64,000 nucleotides of DNA from Cecembia rubra (GCF_003014575.1 NZ_PYGF01000001.1:496001-560000), one strand, 5' to 3'. Shown: positions 53,450-63,050, numbered from the stretch's first letter. Program-made: numbers and translations. Notes: generated by a model from the letters alone, not told the origin.

Positions 53450-53575
53450 ATGGGAAAAGGAGATATTAAATCAAAAAAAGGAAAAATAAGCAAGGGTACT
53501 TTTGGTGCCAGCAGGCCTAAAAAAGAAAATAATAAAATCGCCAGAAAGCTAAAATTAGGCCTTTCTAAAAAATAG
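53450..53575 (+). CDS. 30S ribosomal protein bTHX
   Basis: 41 residues beginning MGKGDIKSKKGKISKGTFGASRP and ending KLKLGLSKK (only partial sequence quoted). It is strongly basic, and the beginning GKGDxKxKxGKIxKGTxGxxRP is the hallmark of the THX family, the small protein that sits in a cavity of the 30S head in Thermus and is also present in Bacteroidota. The gene is too short for ordinary ORF filters; its start is fixed by the conserved MGKGD. A strong hairpin follows 19 bases downstream. Role in the ribosome is established for the family; assignment is based on sequence pattern. Confidence 0.9.
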   Translation: MGKGDIKSKKGKISKGTFGASRPKKENNKIARKLKLGLSKK

Positions 53576-53594
53576 TCAACCCTAAAAATTCTCA

Positions 53595-53631
53595 AAAACG
53601 GTTGGTAATGAAATGCACTGCCAACCGTTTT
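53595..53631 (+). terminator. Terminator after the bTHX gene
   Basis: AAAACGGTTGG (53595-53605) and CCAACCGTTTT (53621-53631) form an uninterrupted 11-bp stem, followed by ACATTTTTTCAC. It separates bTHX from the methyltransferase gene at 53688 and lies inside that frame's TTG extension, supporting the later ATG. Confidence 0.88.
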
Positions 53632-53687
53632 ACATTTTTTCACAAAGAAATTTTTTAAATAATTACAGGTTTTACGCAATTTTGATC

Positions 53688-54383
53688 ATGGAAAAAATTG
53701 AGTATGAATTTTTGGAATATCTAAAGGGATATATTACCCCGCACAAAATCAAACTCATAGACAAAATTTTGAACCAAAGGACCAGGTATTTTACTGTAAT
53801 CCTTGAAAATATTTTCAAACCCCATAACGCCTCTGCTGTTTTAAGAACGGCAGACTGTTTTGGAATACAGGACATCCATATCATAGAAAAGGAAAATTCT
53901 TATAAAATCAATCCTTATGTCACGAGGGGTGCATCTCAATGGGTTGACATTTTTAAATATGAGAACACCAATGGAACTGCTGTGAAAGATTGTTTCAGGA
54001 ATTTGAAAAGCAAAGGATATCAGATTTTAGCCACTAGTCCAAGAGCTGAAAGCTTATCCATTCATGACTTAATTCCTGATAAAAAAATTGCCCTGGTATT
54101 TGGGAATGAACATGAAGGGGTAAGTGAAGAGGTTATTGCTGAAGCAGATGGTTTGGTCCATATACCCATGTACGGATTTACTGAAAGTTTCAACATTTCA
54201 GTTTCTGCTTCCATCTTTCTTTTTGATTTGCTTAGAAAAGCTCAATCACTTGAAATTCCTGATATTTTTCTATCCCCGATCGAAAAAGATGTTTTAAGGT
54301 CCAAATGGTACAGGGGCCTTGTCAATCAAGTGGAAATCCACGAAAGGGAATTTTATAAAAAGAAAGAAAAAGAGATTCAATAA
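53688..54383 (+). CDS. TrmH-type SPOUT RNA 2'-O-methyltransferase
   Basis: 231 residues from the ATG at 53688; the open frame extends upstream only through the preceding hairpin. SPOUT knot motifs are in order: NASAVLRTADCFGIQDIHII (about residues 40-60), IALVFGNEHEGVSEEVI (about 130-150) and IPMYGFTESFNISVSASIFLF (about 160-180, quoted in part), the last two forming the SAM-binding knot. The pattern is that of TrmH, which methylates the ribose of G18 in tRNA, but rRNA as substrate cannot be ruled out. Cytoplasmic. Single gene with a strong terminator. Confidence 0.9.
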   Translation: MEKIEYEFLEYLKGYITPHKIKLIDKILNQRTRYFTVILENIFKPHNASAVLRTADCFGIQDIHIIEKENSYKINPYVTRGASQWVDIFKYENTNGTAVKDCFRNLKSKGYQILATSPRAESLSIHDLIPDKKIALVFGNEHEGVSEEVIAEADGLVHIPMYGFTESFNISVSASIFLFDLLRKAQSLEIPDIFLSPIEKDVLRSKWYRGLVNQVEIHEREFYKKKEKEIQ

Positions 54384-54389
54384 AATTCT

Positions 54390-54427
54390 AAAAAATGGCC
54401 TTCATTTAACTATGAGGGCCATTTTTT
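54390..54427. terminator. Bidirectional terminator between trmH-type and CocE-type genes
   Basis: AAAAAATGGCC (54390-54400) and GGCCATTTTTT (54417-54427) around a 16-base loop. The A-run on one side and T-run on the other let it act in both directions for the two convergent genes. Confidence 0.9.
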
Positions 54428-54442
54428 AAACATTGAGTTGTA

Positions 54443-56320
54443 TTATTTCTTTATTATTGGCAAGCTGATGCTGCTTGGATATCTACTTGAATGGTGGATA
54501 TTATTGGTAGCGACAATACCCTCGGTTTCATCATAATTATTCCCACCTGTATTCATATTCCTGTCAAACCTTGGGAAATTAGAGGATGAAATTTCAATCC
54601 TAATCCTATGCCCCTTTTCGAAATAGTTTGAAGTGGACATAGGAGTCAAATTGACTTCGTATACTTTTCCTTTTTCCATAAAAACCTCTTTATCATATCC
54701 TTCTCTATATCTTACTCGCTGAATAGTCTCATCCAAATTGTAAGCCCTTCCATCAGGATAGACATCGATCAATTTAATGGTGAGGTCCGTATCTTTTACA
54801 TCAGATGAAAGAAAAAGTTTTGCTTCAATAAAACCGCTCACTTCAATACCTTGTGCCAAAGGCTCTGAGGTATATACCAGAATATCATCTCTTAATTCCA
54901 TTTCTTGTTGGTCGAAAGAACCGCCCTGCACTGCATTTCCAGTACAGCATACATTTCCTCCGTAGGAATTGACCGGATCCATGGGATCATATTGGAAAGT
55001 ATCAGGATTGTCCTTTCCTGGTCTTTTGGTGGTTAGGACTCCGTTACCCAATCTACTATTGGCTTTTCCTTTACTATCCAGGTAATAAGTTAACATTTGG
55101 GCTTCTTTGGGAGGCCAGGTATCTGAAGATTGCCATTTATTGGAACCCATGGTAAAATACCGGACTTTCGGCATTTTTTGGATGATTTCGCTTTCCTCAC
55201 CTTTTAGCCAGTAATCAAACCAAGCATAAGTCAGTTCATCATAAGGTAATCTGGCATCACCCATGCTTCTTTCCCCTACAATGGTATTTTCAGTTGCCCT
55301 GGTAAAAGCACAGTGTAGGGTAGGGGCAATGACCAAATACTGGTTGTCTCTTATTTTAGGGTCCTTGGCATTGGCTATGATATGATTGTACATGGCCAAA
55401 TTGGGAGTAGAAGCAACATCATACCAGGATACAAACCAAAATGCCGGTTTCTCAAATTCCATGTCATCGTGGAATAAGCCACCTTCATACCATTTAGGGT
55501 CATTTGGCTTCCTGGTAATCATTTCCTCATAAATTCCCTGAGGACCATTCACATTTTTGATGATGTCCTGAACCGGTAAATGGCTTAGCCCCTGTGCCCA
55601 GTCAACTCTTGGATATCTCGGGGCCATATCATAGAAACGTTGAAGTCTAATTAAGTCTTTTTGTTCTAAGCCTTCTGGAAGTTTGGGGGCCAAAGGATCG
55701 TGTTGGGTACCATAAAGCCATGCGGTGAACAACATTTGGCCAGCACCACCTCTGTACCAATTTCCCTGTTCATACAAATTTCCAATTCTTCCTACTCCTG
55801 CTCCGTAGGCTTGTGGGACCAAAGCAGTATGGGCAGGATGGTTCAATGATGCAACTGCCATTTGCCATTCAGCAGTGGAAGAGCAGCCGATAGTGCCTAT
55901 TTTTCCGTTGCTCCAAGACTGTTTGGACATCCATTCAAAGGCATCATAGCCATCGGTTAAAGGGACACCTAAGATATCCCATTCTCCTTCTGAAAAAAAT
56001 CTTCCCCTTTCATTTTGGACAACATAGGCATAACCGTTTTTAACAGCCTCTAAGGCAGTCTGTAGGGTTCTTGTAACCAATTCACCATCCCTGTAGCTAT
56101 TGAAATTATAAGGAGTACGGGAAAAAATGATAGGAACAGGTTTGTCCGATTTAGGCCTATAAATATCAGTGGCCAAGCGGACACCATCCCTCATTGGCAT
56201 CATTACTTTCTGATCGATGATAGCAATTTCTTCCAGCTGTTGGAGTATGTTTTTTTCCTGCGCAAAGCTTTCTGCAAAAACAAACAGAAACAGAAGTAAA
56301 ATCAAATTCAGCTTTTTCAT
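54443..56320 (-). CDS. Exported CocE/NonD-family (S15-like) hydrolase
   Basis: 625 residues with a Sec signal peptide (1-20, ending SFAQ). The alpha/beta-hydrolase starts with [37 protein letters not shown] (residues about 41-77) and has a nucleophile elbow [15 protein letters not shown] (about residue 145), with later acid and base candidates in [19 protein letters not shown] and APTLHCAF. The C-terminal jelly-roll domain (about 430-625; [43 protein letters not shown]) is diagnostic of the X-Pro dipeptidyl-peptidase/cocaine-esterase group. Acts on esters or amides (peptides, acylated compounds) in the periplasm; substrate unknown. Monocistronic. Confidence 0.9.
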   Translation of the reverse strand: MKKLNLILLLFLFVFAESFAQEKNILQQLEEIAIIDQKVMMPMRDGVRLATDIYRPKSDKPVPIIFSRTPYNFNSYRDGELVTRTLQTALEAVKNGYAYVVQNERGRFFSEGEWDILGVPLTDGYDAFEWMSKQSWSNGKIGTIGCSSTAEWQMAVASLNHPAHTALVPQAYGAGVGRIGNLYEQGNWYRGGAGQMLFTAWLYGTQHDPLAPKLPEGLEQKDLIRLQRFYDMAPRYPRVDWAQGLSHLPVQDIIKNVNGPQGIYEEMITRKPNDPKWYEGGLFHDDMEFEKPAFWFVSWYDVASTPNLAMYNHIIANAKDPKIRDNQYLVIAPTLHCAFTRATENTIVGERSMGDARLPYDELTYAWFDYWLKGEESEIIQKMPKVRYFTMGSNKWQSSDTWPPKEAQMLTYYLDSKGKANSRLGNGVLTTKRPGKDNPDTFQYDPMDPVNSYGGNVCCTGNAVQGGSFDQQEMELRDDILVYTSEPLAQGIEVSGFIEAKLFLSSDVKDTDLTIKLIDVYPDGRAYNLDETIQRVRYREGYDKEVFMEKGKVYEVNLTPMSTSNYFEKGHRIRIEISSSNFPRFDRNMNTGGNNYDETEGIVATNNIHHSSRYPSSISLPIIKK

Positions 56321-56409
56321 AGTGAGGTTCTAGTTTTTGTGATAAATCAATTTAATCCAAAAACCATAACCCTCACTAAAATTTTATTTAAATGGAAAAA
56401 ATCTGATTT

Positions 56410-57018
56410 CTACCTATTGTTGAACTGAAAAGTGTTCTTGAATTTATCCCCAAAAGTTTCATTATTCTTCTTCCTTTTGGCCCTTCTCTTTTTTCTCCAT
56501 TTCTTATCCTGCTCCTTACTTTTGACCAAAACTGTTCTGGCCGAAATACCAACCTGACCTCTGAAAAATTCTTCCCTTCCTGCAAAGTTTACATTGGGTT
56601 TATAATCCAAAGAAAACACAGTATTGGCAACTGTAAGCTCAAGCCCTCCAATAATATCAAGCCCCATAGTAGAATTTCCATAAGTATGGATGATTTCCTT
56701 GGTTTCTTTGTCCTTAACATAACTTTCTTCCCATCCTGCGGATAATCCACCTCCATAATAATAATTCAACCTTTTGGAAATAATCGGACGGTGCCTGGCC
56801 ATCAAAAGGTGACCGGTAGTATTCCTATCAAAATCAGTCTGAAGAATTCCCTCCAAGGTAAGATGACTCATAATCCTTTGTTTTCCAGTAAAGCCAATGG
56901 TTCTACTGTAGTCATTACTCCCCATTCGTAAACCTAAAGAAGTGGCATACCTTTGGCCAAATGAAAAATAAGATAAACCCATTAAGAAATAGGTTAGAAA
57001 CATAAATCGTTTGATCAT
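56410..57018 (-). CDS. Exported beta-rich protein, probably small outer-membrane barrel
   Basis: 202 residues: signal peptide (1-20, ending YFSFGQ), followed by alternating strands with aromatic and Gly residues (ATSLGLRMGSNDYSRTIGFTGKQR, LTLEGILQTDFDRNTTGHLLMARH, NYYYGGGLSAGWEESY, VFSLDYKPNVNF, GQVGISARTVLV), the look of an eight-strand OmpW/OmpX-like barrel. The C-terminus is a strongly basic tail (KSKEQDKKWRKKRRAKRKKN), unusual for a barrel, and could interact with lipopolysaccharide or peptidoglycan. No named family recognised. Lies alone on the minus strand between the CocE-type gene and the VLRF1 gene. Confidence 0.65.
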   Translation of the reverse strand: MIKRFMFLTYFLMGLSYFSFGQRYATSLGLRMGSNDYSRTIGFTGKQRIMSHLTLEGILQTDFDRNTTGHLLMARHRPIISKRLNYYYGGGLSAGWEESYVKDKETKEIIHTYGNSTMGLDIIGGLELTVANTVFSLDYKPNVNFAGREEFFRGQVGISARTVLVKSKEQDKKWRKKRRAKRKKNNETFGDKFKNTFQFNNR

Positions 57019-57236
57019 AATTTTTGTGATGGTTTGTTGATTGGTTCAAAAGATGATCCTATTAAAAATCAAGACCCTAAACCATTTGTTTATCCTGCTC
57101 AATTTTTGTTCCAAAAATCCATAATTTAAACTATTGACCAAAAGTCAAAAAACCTTCTGGGAGGCATTCAATGCAATTTTTTAAGTTTATCTTCGAAAAA
57201 GGAAATTTGAATTCCAAAAAACACTAAACATAAAAA

Positions 57237-57947
57237 TTACCAATCATCCTCAATTTTTTTTTCACTATTCCCCATTCTTGATAAAAATTCATCCAATAAG
57301 CCAGTTCCCTCAGGAAATACAGTCAACTGGTTTTTCTCCAAAAAAATTTTTGTCAACTTCAAGTTTTCCAATGTTGGAGTCGCTATATGTTTAGGTATTT
57401 TAAAAATCCGTGAATCTTTTTTATCCAAAAGTAGCCTATTGCTTTCACTGAACAAATAAGGTACTAAGGTCTCTGAGCAACTTATCCCAATTTGGTCGAC
57501 AGGATATGTTTTGATGTAAAGGTTTACCCTTTCTGTTATATTTTTAAAAAAAATCTCTGTCTCTGCTAACCTTACCCTAGAACCTGCTCTGGATTTTCCT
57601 TTGGTTTTGAGGTGTTTAATTTGGCTTTTGCCTTGCTTCTTTCTAACCATATAAGCCCTGAATACTTTATGGTCCAGTATTTCATGATTCTGAACCATTG
57701 CTACAGAGGCCATGCCAGAACGTATGAGTATAATCAGGTAATTTACAAACTCAGGTTCAGAAAGGACTTTTGTATCAATCTTAAATTCCAAGTTGGTTGA
57801 GAGTCTGAAAGCAACCAGTTTATTGTAATTGGAATTGTAAAAAACCAATTTCCTTTTTTTGTGAGAATACTCAGGATCCAATCCTTTGTCCTTGAGAAAA
57901 TTGAAAAACAATATCATCCAATCATCCTCAAATAAATGCTTTTCCAT
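57237..57947 (-). CDS. Probable VLRF1 (Vms1-like release factor) peptidyl-tRNA hydrolase
   Basis: 236 residues from the ATG at 57947 (the preceding TTG is ignored). The centre reads FRAYMVRKKQGKSQ (Q105, Q109) and then GKSRAGSRVRLAETEIFFKNI (K118-I138 region). This parallels the human ANKZF1/yeast Vms1 pattern Y-x-VR-x-K-x-G-x-x-Q followed by K-S-x-x-G-x-x-x-R-x-x-E, where the Gln (Q109 here) is the catalytic residue that cuts peptidyl-tRNA on stalled 60S subunits. The rest of the protein is of mixed character and continues that resemblance (NLYIKTYPVDQIGISCS). No signal peptide, so cytoplasmic. Role inferred: release of nascent chains from stalled 50S subunits. Divergent from the HEAT-like gene. 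Confidence 0.72.
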   Translation of the reverse strand: MEKHLFEDDWMILFFNFLKDKGLDPEYSHKKRKLVFYNSNYNKLVAFRLSTNLEFKIDTKVLSEPEFVNYLIILIRSGMASVAMVQNHEILDHKVFRAYMVRKKQGKSQIKHLKTKGKSRAGSRVRLAETEIFFKNITERVNLYIKTYPVDQIGISCSETLVPYLFSESNRLLLDKKDSRIFKIPKHIATPTLENLKLTKIFLEKNQLTVFPEGTGLLDEFLSRMGNSEKKIEDDW

Positions 57948-58016
57948 CAAACATTTCGTTAAATTGACAAATAATGGTCCTATTTTTGTGTAAAGATAGC
58001 AACTTCATTAAAAATC

Positions 58017-58544
58017 ATGTCCACAGAAATCCAGGGACTCATTCATAAAATGTGTAATAAAGACGAGGCAGAGGCCTATGTCTTTGCTGACCAATTGGCC
58101 AAAATAGGAACGGAAGAAGTTCTTAAGGAGCTTTTGATTATCCTTAAATCAGGGGATATGGACAATGCTTTTTTAGCAGCAAGAGCCTTAAGTCAATTAA
58201 ATGAAAATCAATTGGCATTGGATGAGTTGTTAGAAGTAATTCACGATAAGAAAAACCAACATCAAAATGGCGGTCTGGTACAAATGTTGGGAGGTTTCGA
58301 TCTCTCAGATAAGTTCGTGGATATTTTTAGAATTTTTCTTTTTGGGAATTTTAAGGCCTCCTTATTTGCAAAGGAATATCTGGATACCGTGGAGTTTGAA
58401 ATCAGTCCAAGGGTACTGAAAAAAGTGGAAAAGCATTGGAACCACTATTTAAACAATTCCAACCCAAATGATGATCATGAAAAGATTAAAAGATCTGAAG
58501 CCGAGGAGATTATAAAGGAAATAAAGGAATTACTGAAAGATTAA
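58017..58544 (+). CDS. HEAT-like helical repeat protein
   Basis: 175 residues, almost entirely helical: AEAYVFADQLAKIGTEEVLKELLIIL, then SGDMDNAFLAARALSQL, NENQLALDELLEVIHDKKN, FVDIFRIFLFGNFKASLFAKEYLDTV and a C-terminal helix rich in Glu and Lys (EEIIKEIKELL). The paired helices of about 35 residues resemble HEAT or armadillo repeats, scaffolds for protein contacts. No catalytic motif and no signal peptide. The gene is divergent from the VLRF1-type gene and is followed 38 bases later by another uncharacterised gene; partners are unknown. Confidence 0.7.
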   Translation: MSTEIQGLIHKMCNKDEAEAYVFADQLAKIGTEEVLKELLIILKSGDMDNAFLAARALSQLNENQLALDELLEVIHDKKNQHQNGGLVQMLGGFDLSDKFVDIFRIFLFGNFKASLFAKEYLDTVEFEISPRVLKKVEKHWNHYLNNSNPNDDHEKIKRSEAEEIIKEIKELLKD

Positions 58545-58582
58545 AAAAATAACCTATTGGGGGATTTCCCTGTTAATAGTAT

Positions 58583-59203
58583 ATGGAATTCAAAGATGTC
58601 ATATTGCTTCATGAGGATTTTCTTGCCGACTTTGGTTTTAGGCTTGATAATAGATCTCTTCACTATGTAAAAGAAATCCCTCAAGGAAAGCAAATGGTAT
58701 TTTTTCACCATACCCAACACGAAGATGGTTCTTATCTAGAATACCATTTGGGAATAAGATTGGATCATGTAGAAAACATTGTCCATCGTTTTCTGCCTTC
58801 CTTAGGGGATTACAAAGAAAGAAGTATTACATTGGTCGAAACCATGGACCGAATAGATGGAAAGATGCCCAGGAGGTTTTTGGTAGAAAATGATCTGGAA
58901 ATCAATGGTGTAATAAGGGAAGTAGAAGGGTTTTTAGTAAAAAAAGGTTTTCGGTTTCTTGATCAACTTTCTTCTGGAAAGGCTTTGGAGGAATATTTCA
59001 ATGAAGATCCTGATACTCCTATTCTGACACAGAATTTTACTTATAGATCTGCTAGGGGTATCACCTTGACTAAGTTATTCAATCCAAAAAACTACGAAAG
59101 GAACAAAAAAACATATTTGAATATGCTGAATGAGAAGCAAGTTACTCCTTTTACACTTGCCTGCTTTATCAACTTATTGGATTTCCTTGAAAACCTTAAG
59201 TAA
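58583..59203 (+). CDS. Cytoplasmic protein of unknown function
   Basis: 206 residues without signal peptide or membrane helix; I recognise no domain. Predicted mixed alpha/beta: HEDFLADFGFRLDNRSLHYVKE, KQMVFFHHTQHEDGSYLEYHLGIRLDHVENIVHRFLPSLGDYK (residues about 36-78), IREVEGFLVKKGFRFLDQLSS, then YRSARGITLTKLFNPKNYERNKKTYLNML near the C-terminus. It follows the HEAT-like gene by 38 bases on the same strand and probably shares a transcript. Its stop lies six bases from the hrpB stop. Possibly a Bacteroidota-only family. Confidence 0.68.
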   Translation: MEFKDVILLHEDFLADFGFRLDNRSLHYVKEIPQGKQMVFFHHTQHEDGSYLEYHLGIRLDHVENIVHRFLPSLGDYKERSITLVETMDRIDGKMPRRFLVENDLEINGVIREVEGFLVKKGFRFLDQLSSGKALEEYFNEDPDTPILTQNFTYRSARGITLTKLFNPKNYERNKKTYLNMLNEKQVTPFTLACFINLLDFLENLK

Positions 59204-59209
59204 GGACTA

Positions 59210-61690
59210 TTATTCCCTTTTTACTCCCCTCACTGCTTCAGCTTTAAATGGGTCTTCTGGCCAATAATGCTTTGGATACCTTCTTTTTAGTTCCTTTTTT
59301 ACTTCATGGTATGTTTTATCCCAGAAACTTCTTAGGTCTGAAGTTACTTGGACCGGCTTATATCCGGGAGACAGCAAGTGCATAAGTAGAGGAGTTTTTC
59401 CCCCATTTACTTTTGGAGTATCCAACAAACCAAATACTTCTTGTAACCTCACGGCCAATATAGGAACATCTCCATCATTTCGGTATTGTATTTTTATTTG
59501 ACTTCCACTAGGAACCTTTATTTTTTCAGGAGCTAAGAATTCCAAAGAATTCTGAAGGGAATAATCAAGACTATGAAGTAAAATTGAACTTAAGTCAAGT
59601 TTTTTAAAATCCTCATTCTTCTTGATTTCAGAAAGGTACGGCAGTAGCCAATCTTGGGGTTTTTGGATCAAAAGTTCTGGACTCCAATCAGGCCATGACT
59701 GATCAGGATTCCAAATTCTTAAAGAAGAAACCCTATAAATCAATTGAAGCACTGAATCGGAAAAATCCAATAGATGCAATCCATCAGCTTTGACAGCCTT
59801 GAGAAGAGCATTGTTTTTTTCTTCTAAAGTCAAGTCAGTCAAAGGTTCTGATCTGAGAATGATTCCTCCAATAGCCAAATACTTTTGAGCAATCAAACCA
59901 CCTTTTTTCATTTCCCAGACTACTTGTCTTTTTTCCTTCACCATACTTTTCAGGTCTTTGGGATTCAAGGGTGAAGCAAGAAATATCTTCCCCAAATCAT
60001 CCCGCGCATCAATGTGGGAAACTGCTAACCATGGTTCATGGGCCAGCTCGTCTTTATGGTCCATCATAGCCATTTTCCCATTTGAAAGTTGGAATCTTGC
60101 ATTGTTACCTGGTCTGGCATGTGCGATCCTTTCAGGGTAGGCATAGGCTATCAATAAGCCTGTTTCATAGGGATCTATACTTGAATTATCCGGTTCAATT
60201 CGGAATACTTTCCGGTATTGTTTAGCTACTTTTTCAATTTTATTTAAGCCTTTGATCGAAAGGTTCTCTTTCCTGGCTCTTCTTAGCGCCTCTATTCTAA
60301 GATTGATATCCACACCTGATGTCGGCTCCAATGGGTCCCTTTCTTCCATTAAAGCAGCTAAGTCAGTACCCAATCCAATTTTACCATTTGCTTCTGCCAT
60401 CAAGAGCATATGGGCAATCCTGGGATGGGCAGGAATCTGGTGGATCCTGATGCCGTGGGCAGTAATTTTCCCATCCTTTATAGCGTCTATTTTTTCCAGT
60501 AGATCCAAAGCCTGCATGACAGCACCTTGGGGAGGAGGAGAGAGCCAAGTCAGTTTTTTAACATCTTTTATACCCCATTTGAGCAAATCCAAAACCAAAA
60601 AACTCAAATCAGCTTCCAAAATCTCAGGAGTTCTAAATTCATCCAGTCCTTGATGAGTGGCTTTAGACCACATTCTATAGCAAAATCCAGGTCCTAATCT
60701 TCCTGCCCGTCCTGCTCTTTGGTCTGCAGAATCCTTAGATATACGGATGGTTTCAAGTTTGCTTAGTCCGGATCTTGGATTGAACTTAGAAGTTTTTCCC
60801 AGGCCCGAATCCACCGCTATGCTTACTCCTTCTATTGTAAGGCTGGTTTCAGCAATTGATGTGGAGAGCACTACTTTTCTTTTTCCGGACCTATTGGGCA
60901 ATATCGCTTGTTTTTGTGCCAAAGGAGACAGTTGTCCATATAGAGGATGGATAGAAAAATCAGGTAGTTTTTTGCGGAGAATCGCTTCTGTTTTCTTGAT
61001 TTCAGCTTGGCCAGGAAGAAATACCAAGATATCTCCTTTATGTGCTATTGCTGCTTTCAGAACAATAGATGCGACCTGTTCGGAAAGGAAATACTGGTCA
61101 TAATCTCCAGTATATTGGATTTCTACCGGAAAAGCCTTTCCCTCACTTTTTACAATAGAAGCTTTCAATAGTTCTGCCAATTGGGGTAAGTCCAAAGTAG
61201 CAGACATGACCAAAATTCTTAAATCTGGTCTCAGAACTTGTTGGACCTCCCTACACAAAGCCATTGCCAAGTCTGCATGGATATTTCGCTCATGAAATTC
61301 ATCAAAAATTACCAATCCTACATCTTCCAATGCATTGTCCTGTTGCATCATTCGGGTTAATATTCCCTCAGTCAATACCTCCAACCTGGTTGCAGAAGAA
61401 ACTATACTTTCAAACCTGATCCTATACCCGACAGTCTGCCCAACTTCTTCCCCCAATAATTCCGCCATCCTATAAGCAATAGATTTGGCAGCTAACCTCC
61501 GTGGTTCTAGAATAAGGATTTTTTTCCCCTGGAGGAAATCCTCTTCTAACAATGTAATGGGAAGTATTGTGCTTTTTCCTGCGCCTGGAGGTGCATTGAC
61601 AATTACTGTATTCTCCTGTGATAGAAGAGATAATATTTCAGGGATAACCTGAACAATTGGCAGATTGATATTTTGGTATGGAAAAGACAA
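59210..61690 (-). CDS. hrpB: ATP-dependent RNA helicase HrpB
   Basis: 826 residues, the usual HrpB length, starting at a TTG since no ATG is available before the conserved part. Walker A is NAPPGAGKST, the DEAH-box variant is DEFH in FDEFHERNIH, motif III is MSATLD, and the C-terminal helicase domain has STSIAETSLTIEGV and QRAGRAGRLGPGFCYRMW. After the helicase core come HA2-type and HrpB-specific domains (about 440-826). HrpB is a DEAH-box RNA helicase of uncertain function, related to processing of mRNA or ribosome biogenesis. Single gene. Confidence 0.95.
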   Translation of the reverse strand: MSFPYQNINLPIVQVIPEILSLLSQENTVIVNAPPGAGKSTILPITLLEEDFLQGKKILILEPRRLAAKSIAYRMAELLGEEVGQTVGYRIRFESIVSSATRLEVLTEGILTRMMQQDNALEDVGLVIFDEFHERNIHADLAMALCREVQQVLRPDLRILVMSATLDLPQLAELLKASIVKSEGKAFPVEIQYTGDYDQYFLSEQVASIVLKAAIAHKGDILVFLPGQAEIKKTEAILRKKLPDFSIHPLYGQLSPLAQKQAILPNRSGKRKVVLSTSIAETSLTIEGVSIAVDSGLGKTSKFNPRSGLSKLETIRISKDSADQRAGRAGRLGPGFCYRMWSKATHQGLDEFRTPEILEADLSFLVLDLLKWGIKDVKKLTWLSPPPQGAVMQALDLLEKIDAIKDGKITAHGIRIHQIPAHPRIAHMLLMAEANGKIGLGTDLAALMEERDPLEPTSGVDINLRIEALRRARKENLSIKGLNKIEKVAKQYRKVFRIEPDNSSIDPYETGLLIAYAYPERIAHARPGNNARFQLSNGKMAMMDHKDELAHEPWLAVSHIDARDDLGKIFLASPLNPKDLKSMVKEKRQVVWEMKKGGLIAQKYLAIGGIILRSEPLTDLTLEEKNNALLKAVKADGLHLLDFSDSVLQLIYRVSSLRIWNPDQSWPDWSPELLIQKPQDWLLPYLSEIKKNEDFKKLDLSSILLHSLDYSLQNSLEFLAPEKIKVPSGSQIKIQYRNDGDVPILAVRLQEVFGLLDTPKVNGGKTPLLMHLLSPGYKPVQVTSDLRSFWDKTYHEVKKELKRRYPKHYWPEDPFKAEAVRGVKRE

Positions 61691-61901
61691 GGCTTAAGAT
61701 TCTTTGATCCAAAATTAAAAGAAATACCACCGCATGATGTTATTCAAGGGTGGTATCTCAAAAATTCAATTTTTTTGAAACGATTCTCTTTTTGGCAATT
61801 TAACCTTTCATTATTCTATGATTTCTTTTACAATAAACCAATAATAATGAATAGGATATTTTCATCAAGGATTGAAAATGAATCCCTGCTATGTGTTCTA
61901 T

Positions 61902-63050
61902 TTAAATTTTTACCCAAGCCTGCTTTCTATGGCTTTCAATGATCCTTTCACAGATGAGCAATTCCCTGTAACCATCTTCAAAAGTTGGGAATGACGGATT
62001 TTCTGGCTGTTTTCCTTCTCTTACAGCTGCATAAACTTCCTTAAACATTTGTTTGGAAGTATCAGGAAATCCTTCATTATGCCCACCTGGGAAACTGATC
62101 AGACCTGCTGCATCTCTATGGAATAGGGAAGGATCTTTCATGAGGTGATGATTGGCAGTTTCCCTTTTACCGATCCAAAGCTCATTAGGTCTTTCCGAAC
62201 ACCATTCAAAATTAGATTTAGAACCGGCTATCTCAATATTAAGCCTGTTTTTTCTACCTGCATTGACCTGGGATACAGTGACAGAACCTTTATTGCCATT
62301 ATCAAATCTCAACATTACAGTCGCATGGTCTTCGGTATTAATAGGTACTTCTTCATAGTCAGAAGCCTGCAGCATTTTCCCTGAATAGGTTTCTATTGCT
62401 TTTAAAGGTTTGAGACGGGTTTTATGGACGGTAGAAAAATCTGCCATTACCTCTGTCACTTTCAGTCCAGTCACATATTCTGTCAAATCCAGCAAATGTG
62501 ATCCGATATCGGCTATTGCTCTGGAATCCCCTGATTTATCCGGTTCCAATCTCCAGTTATAATCTGTGTTAAGGAATAACCAATCCTGAAGGTAAGAGCC
62601 CATAATGCTGTAAATGTCACCCAATTCTCCATTTTCCCTCATATTTTTCATTTGACGCACCATTGGATAGTACCTTAGGTTAAAGTGAACAGCATTTACT
62701 AAACCCTTTTCTTTGGCGATAGAAACCAATTCTTCCGCTTCCTCAATTTTTGTGGCTAATGGTTTCTCACAGACCACATGTTTTCCTGCAAGTAAAGCAG
62801 CTTTGGATTGGGAGTAATGCAAAAAATTTGGGGTACATATATGAACCACATCTATACTTGCATCTTTCAGCATTTCTTCAAAAGTATAAGCATGGGGTAT
62901 TCCCAATAATGCTGCTTTTTCTTTGGCCAGTTCAATGTTAACTTCACAAAGTGCTGATACTTCGATATTTGGTAATCTCCTTAAGGCTTCCAAGTGGGCA
63001 GGTCCAATAAATCCTGTTCCAACGATGGCAGCTTTGATCTTTTTTGTCAT
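61902..63050 (-). CDS. Gfo/Idh/MocA-family oxidoreductase
   Basis: 382 residues. The NAD(P)-binding Rossmann fold starts IKAAIVGTGFIGPAHLEALRRL; the catalytic CEKPLA with Lys appears near residue 95, and the C-terminal domain has the expected LLDLTEYVTGLKV and GGHNEGFPDTSKQMFKEVYAAV. The DIGSHLLDL stretch at about residue 180 is the active-site His/Asp pair of inositol and sugar dehydrogenases. Cytoplasmic, with no export signal, unlike many Bacteroidota members. It oxidises or epimerises a sugar or inositol; the substrate is unknown and no pathway genes adjoin. Single gene. Confidence 0.9.
   Translation of the reverse strand: MTKKIKAAIVGTGFIGPAHLEALRRLPNIEVSALCEVNIELAKEKAALLGIPHAYTFEEMLKDASIDVVHICTPNFLHYSQSKAALLAGKHVVCEKPLATKIEEAEELVSIAKEKGLVNAVHFNLRYYPMVRQMKNMRENGELGDIYSIMGSYLQDWLFLNTDYNWRLEPDKSGDSRAIADIGSHLLDLTEYVTGLKVTEVMADFSTVHKTRLKPLKAIETYSGKMLQASDYEEVPINTEDHATVMLRFDNGNKGSVTVSQVNAGRKNRLNIEIAGSKSNFEWCSERPNELWIGKRETANHHLMKDPSLFHRDAAGLISFPGGHNEGFPDTSKQMFKEVYAAVREGKQPENPSFPTFEDGYRELLICERIIESHRKQAWVKI

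Noticed and set aside
53613-53687. N-terminal extension of the TrmH-type protein
   Set aside because: It runs through the terminator of the bTHX gene and lacks family resemblance; the ATG at 53688 fits homologues.
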